Shown here: piece by piece, positions 1 through 7,424 of the stretch
Layout of the letters: each line of letters starts with the position of its first letter
Numbering within the stretch: position 1 is the stretch's first letter
Assembly (NCBI RefSeq): GCF_004345245.1
Contig: NZ_SLUQ01000002.1
Coordinates: 1-64,000 of the forward strand
Length of the DNA: 64,000 nucleotides
Direction: 5' to 3'
From: Rhizobium sp. BK251
GTDB taxonomy: Bacteria; Pseudomonadota; Alphaproteobacteria; Rhizobiales; Rhizobiaceae
Translations under genes and position numbers: made by a program
Notes under the pieces: generated by a model
Database searches by the model: none
The model's input: only the letters and a program-made list of their open reading frames with translations
Told to the model about the DNA's origin: nothing

Positions 1-227
1 CCGTCGAACGCACTGCGACGAGCAGGCTGTCTAAACGGTACAGCTCCGCCCTCTCGAAGATATCGGCGAACGGTATTCCGCGCGCATCCAAATTCCTTCG
101 ATAGACGTTTGCTACCCCAACCAAGCTCGTGCAGCCGCAGCATTGCCACCACCTCGTCAGCCTGAAGCATATCCCCGCCCTGCATCGTTCGCGACAATGC
201 AGGATGCGATAAGATCGCGCTCGTCAT
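1..227 (-). CDS. istA: IS21 family transposase IstA, N-terminal part (cut by window edge)
   Basis: Only the first 75 or so codons are present; the gene runs off the left edge. The start at 227 has an AGGAGGA ribosome site just upstream on the minus strand. The visible protein contains MLQADEVVAMLRLHELG followed by SKRLSKEFGCARNTVRRYL, the N-terminal helix-turn-helix of IstA that recognises the element ends. IstA normally works with the ATPase IstB, which would lie further left. The family assignment is firm; whether the full copy is intact cannot be seen. Confidence 0.85.
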   Translation of the reverse strand, partial: MTSAILSHPALSRTMQGGDMLQADEVVAMLRLHELGWGSKRLSKEFGCARNTVRRYLREGGAVPFRQPARRSAFD

Positions 228-302
228 CCATTCCTCCTCGTTTTTACACGAGGGGTCTGTTCTTCGCTTCGTTAGGGGGTCAGTTTTTCATTTCGCCCGA
301 CA
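1..302 (-). mobile_element. IS21-family insertion sequence, one end (partial)
   Basis: This is the istA-proximal end of an IS21-family element; the rest lies left of the window. Read on the minus strand, the end begins at 302 with TGTCGGGCGAAATGAAAAAC and continues into CTGACCCCC, which matches the terminal repeats typical of rhizobial IS21 elements. A second, related motif (GAACAGACCCC) follows within about 30 bases, as expected for the multiple transposase-binding repeats of this family. Position 303 begins sequence in frame with the helicase-like gene to the right, so the element appears to sit inside that gene. The target duplication cannot be checked because the other end is missing. Confidence 0.8.
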
Positions 303-1679
303 CTGAGTGGCAACCCGACGATGGAAGCGGTTTGGGCGATACTGAGCGAGGGTCCAGATGGCATTACTATCGAGCCATCGCGCCTGTGCAAGTACCTGAC
401 CGAGATTGCCGACAGGGCGCGCTTCGACTTGTTCTACGAGCAGCGTGTTGAACTGGTGCTTGAGGGGCGGGCAGAGATAGCGCGTCGTGGCGGCGATATC
501 GATCTGGCGCTCCTGGACCAGATGCTCGCGAAAGTGCTGCGCATGAAGCAGACACCTGTGCTGTCAGCCTCCTCGCGCATGCTGTGGCGGGACTTCCTTG
601 CTTATCAGTTTGTGCCCCCCACGCAGAACCGAGCGGTGAAGCCTCAGGGCATGGTTATCCTGTCTGGATACGGCGGGGTTGGCAAAAGCTTGCTCATCTA
701 CGTGATGGCGAACGGCGATATGGACAACACGGAATCTCGCTTCGGTCGTGACCTATGCTGCGCCAAGTTTGACTTTACCAAGATGGATGACCGAACCCGC
801 TTTTACCGTGTCGGCTCGTCTGCTCTCGTGGCGGAGGTCAAGGAGGGCTTGGGCTTTGCCCGCGATGCCGACGACAACAAAGCAGAAATTGACAGAGGTG
901 AGTTCCGCTTCGATCCGAAGTTCCTCAACAAGCAGGTGACCTACTTCCGTCGCTACATGATGGTGATGACGACTGAGGACTTCCAACCCCTTAACTGGAA
1001 GCACGCATGGCGGCGGTGGCTGGTAAGCAATGTCAACGACTCGGCAGTATTTGAAACGCTGCGCAATAAGGGCAAGCCTGAACTCTTCAAGCTGAACATT
1101 AAGTGGCTGATAGAGAACTATGCGGTGCTGTCGGCTATCGCCCACGACGAGCTTGAGTGGAAAGGGAGCTTGCGTCTCTCTGATGAAGACTTGAAGGCAA
1201 TCAAGGAGGACAATGACAGGCATGTGGCGATTGAGACTTGGGAGGTGCAGCTTCTAGGTGACCTCAAGCCAGTGATTAAAAGCGGTGGGTGGTTCCACGA
1301 TACCGAATTGGCGAAGTGGATGACTGCGCACAACAGGCGTCCCAACAACCATCAAATTTCGGAAACGATGAGGCGGTTTGGCTTCACCCGCACAGGGCAG
1401 AAGGCACACGGCTATGTCGACGGCAGGAAGGTACTGCACCGTGAGTGGTTGGGCCCTGAACTGAAGGAGAAGGACTACAGAAGCGCGCAACAGTTCTATT
1501 GGGACTATGGCGGGCTGGGCTATGAGGCGGCGTTCAGGGAAGGTGCTGACGTTAATCACCCTGGGACAACGACGCCGAACGGCAGCGCTGAGGCGGGGAA
1601 CGGCAGTGCTGCGAAGGACAAGCCCGAGCTACTTGACGGCGCCGTCACAGGCGTCATGTCGCCCGACAAGCTCCATTAG
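303..1679 (+). CDS. SF3-helicase-like replication protein, 3' part, probably truncated by IS21
   Basis: The frame is open from the IS21 boundary at 303, with the first ATG at 321 (452 codons from there, no good ribosome site), so this is likely the 3' part of a longer gene. Numbering from that ATG, a Walker A motif GYGGVGKS lies at 116-123. A later segment (about 195-235) has a hydrophobic strand ending MTTEDFQP and then WRRWLV, resembling motif C and the arginine finger of superfamily 3 phage/plasmid helicases (D5/P4/VapE type). Residues about 305-375 look like a winged-helix DNA-binding domain, as in initiators that bind iterons. An iteron array follows directly downstream. Phage or satellite replication initiator is the likely role; family-level confidence is moderate. 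Confidence 0.6.
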   Translation: MSGNPTMEAVWAILSEGPDGITIEPSRLCKYLTEIADRARFDLFYEQRVELVLEGRAEIARRGGDIDLALLDQMLAKVLRMKQTPVLSASSRMLWRDFLAYQFVPPTQNRAVKPQGMVILSGYGGVGKSLLIYVMANGDMDNTESRFGRDLCCAKFDFTKMDDRTRFYRVGSSALVAEVKEGLGFARDADDNKAEIDRGEFRFDPKFLNKQVTYFRRYMMVMTTEDFQPLNWKHAWRRWLVSNVNDSAVFETLRNKGKPELFKLNIKWLIENYAVLSAIAHDELEWKGSLRLSDEDLKAIKEDNDRHVAIETWEVQLLGDLKPVIKSGGWFHDTELAKWMTAHNRRPNNHQISETMRRFGFTRTGQKAHGYVDGRKVLHREWLGPELKEKDYRSAQQFYWDYGGLGYEAAFREGADVNHPGTTTPNGSAEAGNGSAAKDKPELLDGAVTGVMSPDKLH

Positions 1680-1747
1680 GGGTTGCATGTGTGGGCAAGA
1701 CGTGCGTGAATACAAAGCGAGCAAATTCAGCAGCTTAAGCGGGGAGA

Positions 1748-2020
1748 TAGTAACAGGAGTAACAGGATAGTAACAGGATAAAAATCCATCCTGTTACTAT
1801 GAATTGCTCAGCACCCTCAGTGGTTTGCCACCAGATAGTAACATAGTAACAGGACCAACCCAGGAGAGAGGGTACACGTACGCGCGCACGCACGTAGATT
1901 TTCTTCGTATATACATGTTACTGTGTTACTAATTTAATATAAGTTATTGAATTTATTGCGTGATTGGTAGTAACAGGATGGGGTTTGGATCCTGTTACTA
2001 TCCTGTTACTCCTGTTACTA
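1748..2020. repeat. Mirror-symmetric iteron array with AT-rich core; candidate replication origin
   Basis: The 10-mer AGTAACAGGA or its complement occurs nine times: forward at 1749, 1758, 1769, 1845 and 1969; reverse (TCCTGTTACT) at 1789, 1990, 2001 and 2010. Partial copies lie at 1837, 1916 and 1924. The three forward copies at 1749-1778 (spacing 9 then 11) are the exact reverse complement of the three at 1990-2019 (spacing 11 then 9), giving a perfect 32-bp inverted repeat (1748-1779 and 1989-2020). Between them is an AT-rich stretch around 1930-1960. Iterons flanking an AT-rich region immediately downstream of a helicase gene is the known layout of SaPI/PICI satellite origins. Function is inferred. 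Confidence 0.7.
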
Positions 2021-2111
2021 CCGCAGGCAACCCCTCAAAGCCCCAACATCACCCTCAGGTTGCATGCACTTACCGTCCAGCGCTACACTGCCGCTGACGG
2101 GAGGGCGGCAC

Positions 2112-2753
2112 ATGTGGAGCAAAAGGCTTGATACGTCGCCGGCGGCAGTCCGTGTCGCCCCATTGCTTCCGCCCTCTCTCGTCTCCCCTCAGCTTGCGCC
2201 ACGATTATCGATGGGTGTGGCTTACCTGATACCCACAGCTGATGCTCCTGTGCCTGTAGCAGTTGAAGGTGTGCCGCTGACAGACTGCACTGGATGCAGG
2301 TATCCTATCAACAATGACGTGCCGCATCTGTTCTGTAATGCCGATAGACAGACAGCTAGGAGCTACTGCCAATCGCATTGCCGTATCGCCTATCGTCCAG
2401 CGCAGGACACATCACCCTTCTATGCATCGCAGCCACGCAGCAACATCATCAAGCGTGTCACGCCTACCGCCACACCGCCTAAGCCCCGCCCGCCTAGCCC
2501 CCCATCCACCAAGCGCCACATACCAACACTGGCACAGCCGTTCAGCGCTGACAGCTATCGCGGACGCATATATGCGGCACTGCTAGACAGTCCGATGAGC
2601 TACGACGCTATCGAGGAACGCACGTTGATACCGCGCAAGGTCGTCAAGGAGACGGTTGCGGATTTGTCGATGCAGGCAACCAATCGAGGATGGTTCCAAG
2701 TCCACCGCCAAGGACCAAAGCAAGGCTGTCTGGTATGGATCAGCTTGAGCTAG
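2112..2753 (+). CDS. GcrA-like zinc-binding protein with C-terminal winged helix
   Basis: The start at 2112 is preferred over the ATG at 2064 because GGGAGGG lies about 6 bases upstream. The middle of the protein carries a cysteine/histidine pattern, C-x2-C-RYPI ... FC ... YCQSHCRIAYRP, which closely matches the C-terminal domain of the alphaproteobacterial cell-cycle regulator GcrA (WPIG ... FC ... YC..HCRIAYQP). The N-terminal GcrA helix-turn-helix is not recognisable here. A proline-rich linker leads to a C-terminal segment beginning SYRGRIYAALL that looks like a small winged helix. GcrA-like proteins occur in alphaproteobacterial phages and may steer host sigma-70 transcription; that role is inference. 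Confidence 0.55.
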   Translation: MWSKRLDTSPAAVRVAPLLPPSLVSPQLAPRLSMGVAYLIPTADAPVPVAVEGVPLTDCTGCRYPINNDVPHLFCNADRQTARSYCQSHCRIAYRPAQDTSPFYASQPRSNIIKRVTPTATPPKPRPPSPPSTKRHIPTLAQPFSADSYRGRIYAALLDSPMSYDAIEERTLIPRKVVKETVADLSMQATNRGWFQVHRQGPKQGCLVWISLS

Positions 2754-2782
2754 CGGAATGAACCACGCGGGACGCACCGCGA

Positions 2783-2818
2783 GGGGGCCGGGGGGAGGGT
2801 TTTCAGGGTCGGCCCCCC
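2783..2818. repeat. GC-rich inverted repeat upstream of terS; candidate cos or packaging site
   Basis: GGGGGCCG at 2783-2790 pairs with CGGCCCCC at 2810-2817 across a 19-base G/T-rich spacer, inside an otherwise AT-balanced non-coding gap (2754-2980). It sits about 165 bases upstream of the small terminase gene. Cohesive-end sites of HK97-like phages and capsid-forming satellites commonly lie beside terS and are GC-rich and symmetric. It could instead be a strong terminator for the GcrA-like gene, although no T-run follows. Confidence 0.35.
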
Positions 2819-2980
2819 ACCAGACGGGCGAGCGGCTTGGGCTGTTTTAACCTAATACTCACAAAACCTAACCGCCGAGCATGCCCGCTCCACCCTATAG
2901 TCTCCTCTCGTATCCGGCGACATCCAAACGCCAACCGCTCACCACTTGCGATTGCAATTCAATCCGCGCACAATTGCGCT

Positions 2981-3490
2981 ATGGGAAACGATATCCGCTC
3001 ATCCAACACTGCCCAAGAACTCGCTGACCGCGTTAACATGGACTTGAGGCCTCCTGTCCCCCTCAGCGTCAAAGAGCGCAGCAAGTACGACGACATCATC
3101 AACGCCCGCTCGGCAAAAGAATGGGCATGCGGCATTGACCTCCATCTGGCTGTTACCCTTGCCAAGACGATGTGCGAGTTGGACCGTGAAACTTATCTGC
3201 TCCGCAAGGAGGGCACCGTTGTCACCGGACCTAAAGGCGGTCTGGTAGCCAATCCACGTGCAGGCATAGTCAACAGCCTCCGCTCGATGGTGCTTAGGTA
3301 CGAGTCCAGGCTCCACTTCGACGTCGAGGCGGGAAATGCTACAGACAGAAAGCATGCCAGAATTGCCGAGCGCTTCGCCAAGCAGCGTGAAGAGCATGCC
3401 GCTGACGACCCGCTCATCCAGCGCCTCCGCCCTCGACATGAGCAGGACGACCTGATCCCCCGTCGCGGAAAGCCGAAGATCGTCAACTAA
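2981..3490 (+). CDS. terS: Phage terminase small subunit, P27 family (putative)
   Basis: The ATG at 2981 gives a 169-residue protein; the frame is open further upstream, but that leader has no phage-like features. The central region (LHLAVTLAKTMCELDRETY ... LRKEGTVVTGPKGG ... ANPRAGIVNSL) follows the pattern of P27-type small terminases: a helical pair, an 'E-G ... G' turn, then NP and a long helix. Small terminases bind the packaging site and hand DNA to the large subunit. No large terminase gene is present in the element, so packaging would need a helper phage's TerL, as in PICI satellites. The start lacks an obvious ribosome site. Confidence 0.6.
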   Translation: MGNDIRSSNTAQELADRVNMDLRPPVPLSVKERSKYDDIINARSAKEWACGIDLHLAVTLAKTMCELDRETYLLRKEGTVVTGPKGGLVANPRAGIVNSLRSMVLRYESRLHFDVEAGNATDRKHARIAERFAKQREEHAADDPLIQRLRPRHEQDDLIPRRGKPKIVN

Positions 3491-3533
3491 ATCTGGCGTG
3501 CTTACGTAAGCAGACCACTCTTTTTGCTCGTCA

Positions 3534-3551
3534 TGTAAAGATGTCTTTACA
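3534..3551. promoter_or_regulatory. 18-bp palindromic operator, copy 1
   Basis: TGTAAAGA-TG-TCTTTACA is a palindrome with 8-bp arms, 76 bases upstream of the gene at 3627. The same arms recur at 13770-13787 upstream of the integrase, with CC in the centre. Two identical-arm palindromes at the two control points of one element suggest binding sites for an element-encoded repressor or activator. Confidence 0.6.
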
Positions 3552-3626
3552 ACCCATTGGTTGCACCGCTATACGTATTGATAAGCAACCAGGAGTTGCG
3601 TAACTACTACCGATAGGAACAACCAT

Positions 3627-4229
3627 ATGACCCCGCTCACCGCTAATGAAACCGCAATGCTCCTCGCTATCGCCCACGACGAAATGTCTGCCGTCAATGG
3701 CAACCCGAAGCTCGCACAGACCCGTCAGGACTTGGACACCTGGTCGGCCGTCGAGAACTGGGACGGCGGCGCTGTGAAGGCCACCAAAGGCAAAAAGGCG
3801 TTGCTCTCCAACCTCGCCCAGAAGAACATGATCGTCTGCGATGGCACTGGCAAGGAGGCAACCGTCAGCTTCACCGACCTTGGGTTCGAGACGGTCATGT
3901 CGCTGATTGCCGAGCCGTCTGCACCCGCTGAAACTGCCCCCGCCGAAGCCAAGCCTGCCAAGGCGAAGAAGCAGCCTGCACCCATCGCCAAGTCCCCGCC
4001 CAAGGAGAAGCCCGCCAAGTCATCCGAGCCGAGGCCTTTCAACCCCAGTGCCACGAGCAAGAGAGGCATGGCTTATGCTGCTTTGCTCCGGCCGGAAGGT
4101 CTGACGCTCGCCGCCGCCGTCGAGATGTTGGGCTGGTCGCGGAGTGTCTGCTCCTCGGAGCTTTGGGAGATCGGCAGGCTTTCGCGCAAGAAGCTCACCC
4201 GCGACGGCGAAACCTATCGCCTCGCCTGA
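3627..4229 (+). CDS. Two-domain winged-helix protein with DUF3489-like C-terminus
   Basis: 200 residues. The N-terminal part (1-90) looks like a small winged helix (LTANETAMLLAIAHDEM ... VSFTDLGFETVMSLI). A linker rich in Pro, Ala and Lys spans roughly 95-140. The C-terminal domain (SKRGMAYAALLRPEGLTLAA ... RKKLTRDGETYRLA) resembles DUF3489, a DNA-binding-like domain seen in alphaproteobacterial mobile elements. The gene is preceded by the shared palindrome at 3534 and followed by strong hairpins, so it appears to be its own transcription unit. A regulator of the element is plausible but not shown. Confidence 0.5.
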   Translation: MTPLTANETAMLLAIAHDEMSAVNGNPKLAQTRQDLDTWSAVENWDGGAVKATKGKKALLSNLAQKNMIVCDGTGKEATVSFTDLGFETVMSLIAEPSAPAETAPAEAKPAKAKKQPAPIAKSPPKEKPAKSSEPRPFNPSATSKRGMAYAALLRPEGLTLAAAVEMLGWSRSVCSSELWEIGRLSRKKLTRDGETYRLA

Positions 4230-4234
4230 ACTCT

Positions 4235-4256
4235 ACTCTGCGAACGTTCGCAGAGT
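4235..4256. repeat. Perfect 22-bp palindrome centred on TGCGAACGTTCGCA
   Basis: The 14-base core TGCGAACGTTCGCA is extended by matched ACTC/GAGT arms to a perfect 22-bp palindrome, starting 6 bases after the stop of the preceding gene. The same 14-base core recurs at 4272-4285 inside the adjacent terminator hairpin. It may be part of a double terminator or an operator for the next gene. Confidence 0.6.
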
Positions 4257-4259
4257 AAC

Positions 4260-4297
4260 AAAAGCCCGGTCTGCGAACGTTCGCAAACCGGGCTTTT
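4260..4297. terminator. Long terminator hairpin containing a second TGCGAACGTTCGCA core
   Basis: AAAAGCCCGGT and ACCGGGCTTTT flank the TGCGAACGTTCGCA core, with one mismatched base on each side, giving a nearly perfect 38-base inverted repeat with A- and T-runs at its ends. It could terminate transcription in both directions. It separates the gene ending at 4229 from the one starting at 4353. Confidence 0.75.
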
Positions 4298-4352
4298 GCA
4301 TGACCGCCGACAGGTTGTACGCTTCCCGTATCGCAACGAGGGAGCAACGCCC

Positions 4353-4604
4353 ATGCCTGACGGAACCAGATTCGAGAAAGACAGCAAGAGGGATCAATTG
4401 TTCCACGGTCTGATTAGCGGAGGGCTGACCCTCGCGGACGGACAACGCTTGTCAGACTGGAGCACGGTGGCAGTGCGCGCCGCTTACCACAAGATCGCCA
4501 AATCAACTGGCAGGAAGCTGATACATTCCGGCGACCTGTACAAGCTCGGCGGTATCGTCAAGTCCATCAACGATGCCACCGCCCGACATGGCAGGGGACG
4601 CTGA
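4353..4604 (+). CDS. Small winged-helix-like protein
   Basis: 83 residues from ATG 4353, which has GAGGGAG 8 bases upstream. The body (SKRDQLFHGLISGGLTLADG ... WSTVAVRAAY ... GRKLIHSGDLYKLGG) aligns by eye with the C-terminal domain of the protein encoded at 3627-4229: shared SKR, LTLA, W-S, RKL and G-x-x-Y-x-L in the same order. It is therefore probably a free-standing copy of that DNA-binding-like module. No function is established. Confidence 0.5.
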   Translation: MPDGTRFEKDSKRDQLFHGLISGGLTLADGQRLSDWSTVAVRAAYHKIAKSTGRKLIHSGDLYKLGGIVKSINDATARHGRGR

Positions 4605-4673
4605 CGATATGGCCGGTTGCAATCCTGAGTTGATGCGCGCATTGTTGTCGGTGCAACTTTGGGGCGCTGTGCA

Positions 4674-5546
4674 ATGGCCGACCATGAAGCAAAACAGATC
4701 ATTGAAGCCGTAGGCCGTCGCATCGGTGCACTCCAAGCACAGCTTGACGAAATCCGCCTCGGCATTCCCTCAGTCGCCATCGAACGTCACTTGAATAGCG
4801 TTCGGCGCGGACTGGACGCCCTCGGCCTTGAGATCACCATCGACGGCATGGACTGCGCGGCCTACTGCGAGCGCCATTATGCGCAGCCGCTGGGTGACGC
4901 GCTGAGTGAATACTACTTCGCGACAGGCCTGCCATTCTCAGTACCGTTGGAGTTGCCGAACGGCTCAGCGCTGATGGCCGAGAAGCAAGCGCAACGTTTT
5001 GACCGGTTGAGGTTCTTGCACCTAGTCGAGGTCGAGAGGATTTGTGGAACCCCGATCCTGCGTGGCAGACTTGTCAAAGGCTCCGTCGATATCAGCCGCG
5101 TGGTTGCGCTGAACAAGCATGACCCTGCCGCCATCTTGGAATCATCTGCAAGCCACTTGTTCTTATTCGCGAAAGCCGAACGCCTCCGTGCGTTCTCGGA
5201 TGGCTTGCGCGATCATCCATTAGGTTCCCCCGTCACCGCCCGCTTTTGCAGCCTGCTCTCTGAAGCATCTGCAATGGGCGCTGATACCACCGCCATCCGT
5301 CTCCTTGAACGTCGCCTGAGACACGTCATCACGACTTTGGAAGCTGCCGCAGACCAGTGGGAAGCTGCTGCCATCAAGTTCGGGCGAACCGCATACCGCG
5401 AGGCGCATGCCGCTCACCTCCAAAAGTCCGACACTCCATTGCCATCTCCTGCCTCCGTGCATGACCGATACGGCGAATGTGCTGCGCGCTACGTTGCGGG
5501 CCAGCCCTTCCGGCTGAAGTATCTGGGAGGTCAAGCCGATGCGTGA
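4674..5546 (+). CDS. Hypothetical protein of the capsid-adjacent gene block
   Basis: About 290 residues from ATG 4674 (an in-frame TTG lies 15 bases earlier). The protein is mostly helical and soluble, with a possible coiled coil near the N-terminus (IIEAVGRRIGALQAQLDEIR) and another near 225-250. I recognise no catalytic motif. It overlaps the next gene by 8 bases, and together they lead into the capsid gene, so a head-assembly or satellite-specific structural role is possible. In related phages this slot often holds portal or protease genes, but neither signature is visible. Confidence 0.45.
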   Translation: MADHEAKQIIEAVGRRIGALQAQLDEIRLGIPSVAIERHLNSVRRGLDALGLEITIDGMDCAAYCERHYAQPLGDALSEYYFATGLPFSVPLELPNGSALMAEKQAQRFDRLRFLHLVEVERICGTPILRGRLVKGSVDISRVVALNKHDPAAILESSASHLFLFAKAERLRAFSDGLRDHPLGSPVTARFCSLLSEASAMGADTTAIRLLERRLRHVITTLEAAADQWEAAAIKFGRTAYREAHAAHLQKSDTPLPSPASVHDRYGECAARYVAGQPFRLKYLGGQADA

Positions 5547-6099
5547 CACGATGGCCGTCCGGTATTTCATGGCAATGACCGGCAACGACATAGGCCGGGT
5601 TTTTTCAGCAGGTTCCGTCGCCGGTCGATTGATTGCGGCATGGCGTCTGCGCTTGAAGCCGACAGCGGTTCTGAGCGCGATTCCAGATCACATCATTGCG
5701 GGAGGTCTTGGCATTCCGTTGGTGAGCGAGAACCCGACTCCGGTCTCTGTTTTGATGGAGCCGAACCCGTTGGCTGAAATGTGCGGCCTGCAAGCGGCAG
5801 TGTTCGTCACGACCGGCCAGTTTGTCGTCAAGGGCCTAGCCCCTCCGGCCGACGTCGAGGAAGCGTTGCGGCTCGCGGAGGGCATCGTGAGCGAGTTCGG
5901 CGTCGGCGACCTAAAGCTGTTGGTGAGGACATTGCTGATGGCCCCCTATGATAGCGAGGGCCTTTGGGGTGTGCCTGACATGCGCGTGATTGTCGCCGCT
6001 GACAGCACGCCTCATGCGCTCGCCAGTGACATGCCAGAGACAGACACTTCGCCACTGTACGCCGCCTTCTCGCCTGATTCTCGCCCTCGAAAGGAGTGA
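5539..6099 (+). CDS. Hypothetical protein immediately upstream of capsid gene
   Basis: 186 residues starting at ATG 5539 (a second ATG at 5551 is possible), overlapping the previous gene and ending 3 bases before the capsid start. The position is that of a prohead protease in HK97-type head operons, but I could not see the His/Ser pattern of such proteases. Short hydrophobic stretches alternate with proline-rich turns (IPLVSENPTPVSVLMEPNP). It is most likely translated with the capsid gene. Confidence 0.45.
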   Translation: MRDTMAVRYFMAMTGNDIGRVFSAGSVAGRLIAAWRLRLKPTAVLSAIPDHIIAGGLGIPLVSENPTPVSVLMEPNPLAEMCGLQAAVFVTTGQFVVKGLAPPADVEEALRLAEGIVSEFGVGDLKLLVRTLLMAPYDSEGLWGVPDMRVIVAADSTPHALASDMPETDTSPLYAAFSPDSRPRKE

Positions 6100-6102
6100 C
6101 CG

Positions 6103-7191
6103 ATGAACGCCCTTACTCTGCCTGAACGTCCTCCTGTCCTTGATACCGTTGTCAAGACGCTGGCGGCGCATGTCGTCGCCATCGAGCGCAAGACCGATGT
6201 CAACACTGCCTGCAAGGATATCTATCCCGGCCAGCCGCAGGTCATCCTAGCGAGCCTTGATTTGTCTGGATGGCTTCGCAAGCAGCAAGTCCAGAAGGCC
6301 ACGACCAGCCCCGCCCAAACCACCGTCGCCGGTTGGGCCGCAGAACTTGTCGGACGCGGAGCCGCTGGCATGCTCGCGGCACTGTCAGCGCCGATCAGTG
6401 CCTATGCCGAGCTTTCGGCTCGTGGCGTCTCAGTTTCGTTCGCGGGCGTCGGAACCACGGTGGTGCCAGGTCGCGTACCAAAGTCGATCCCCGGATTTTG
6501 GATTGGCGAGGGCCAGCCTATACCTGTTGTCAGCCTCAACCTCTCAGGCGCAACCGCTACGCCTTACAAGGGCGCTACCATTTCGTATTTCTCAGGCGCG
6601 TTGGGAAAATATTCCACGCCGAATATCGAGGATGTCATCCGCCAGCAGCTAGCGCTCGATGCCGCAATCTCGATCGATAGCCAACTGTTGAGCGGTAACG
6701 CGGGAGTGGCGGGCGTATCGCCCCCCGGACTGTTCAATGGCGTCGTCCCAACACCGCCAGCTACGGGCGGCAGTCCTGCTGAGAACTTCGCCGCCGACCT
6801 CGGCAACTTGGCATCTGGAATCTCGATGCCGATTGACCTGCTGTATGTTTGCAGCACCGCTGACTGGCCGCGCCTGATTTCATATTCGCCGAGCATGGCA
6901 TCAAGCTTGATCGCCTCACCGACAATGGCTCCGAAGTCGCTGGCCGCGATTGATGCCGCGCACTTCTTCAGCGTCGAGGATCCATCAGCATTTCAGATCG
7001 ACGTCAGCCGCGAGGCGACGCTGGTTGCGCGGGATGATCCAACCGCAGTCACAGCGCCCGCAGGTACACGCGGAACTCCCACCACTTCCGCCTTCCAAGC
7101 TGATCTGACGTGCGTGCGCCTGATTGCCGATGTGGCTTACGGGATGTCAGTCAGCGGTCGTGTGCAGTGGCTGACGGGCGGCAACTGGTAA
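6103..7191 (+). CDS. Phage major capsid protein, HK97-fold (putative)
   Basis: 362 residues with AAGGAG 7 bases before the ATG. The central and C-terminal parts have the pattern of HK97-type major capsid proteins: a strand-rich region, then STPNIEDVIRQQLALDAAI leading to DSQLLSGNAG and GVSPPGLFNGV, and a C-terminal FQADLTCVRLIADVAYGM segment. No separate scaffold is seen. A satellite that encodes its own capsid resembles capsid-forming PICIs. It closes the head-gene block; only a 15-codon GTG frame (7204-7251) follows before the accessory genes. Confidence 0.65.
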   Translation: MNALTLPERPPVLDTVVKTLAAHVVAIERKTDVNTACKDIYPGQPQVILASLDLSGWLRKQQVQKATTSPAQTTVAGWAAELVGRGAAGMLAALSAPISAYAELSARGVSVSFAGVGTTVVPGRVPKSIPGFWIGEGQPIPVVSLNLSGATATPYKGATISYFSGALGKYSTPNIEDVIRQQLALDAAISIDSQLLSGNAGVAGVSPPGLFNGVVPTPPATGGSPAENFAADLGNLASGISMPIDLLYVCSTADWPRLISYSPSMASSLIASPTMAPKSLAAIDAAHFFSVEDPSAFQIDVSREATLVARDDPTAVTAPAGTRGTPTTSAFQADLTCVRLIADVAYGMSVSGRVQWLTGGNW

Positions 7192-7424
7192 GGAGCCTGA
7201 CCCGTGGATTTTGGTACAGGCCTTGGCGCTGTCGCCCGCGCTGAACTCTAAGCAAGTCACGTTCATCTCAAGCCATTATCGGCCGCCGACAACGGCATTG
7301 ATACGACGGAAACCGACGCGGTGGTGTACCCGCCCTAAAGTTAACCCGCTCCTTCCCTACGCCCGACTTGTCCTTTGAATTTGCACAGAATAACAATGTG
7401 GGTGCCGTGTTTTGGAGGGATGAC

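Noticed and set aside
143..451. A 102-codon plus-strand frame at the left edge
   Set aside because: It runs antisense to istA, across the IS end and out of frame with the helicase gene, with no recognisable product.
1740..2030. CRISPR-like array
   Set aside because: Repeats are only 10 bp, occur in both orientations with irregular spacing, and no cas genes are nearby; iterons fit better.
7204..7251. A 15-codon GTG frame just after the capsid gene, with AAGGAG upstream
   Set aside because: Too short to support; it may be a remnant of a lost head or tail gene.
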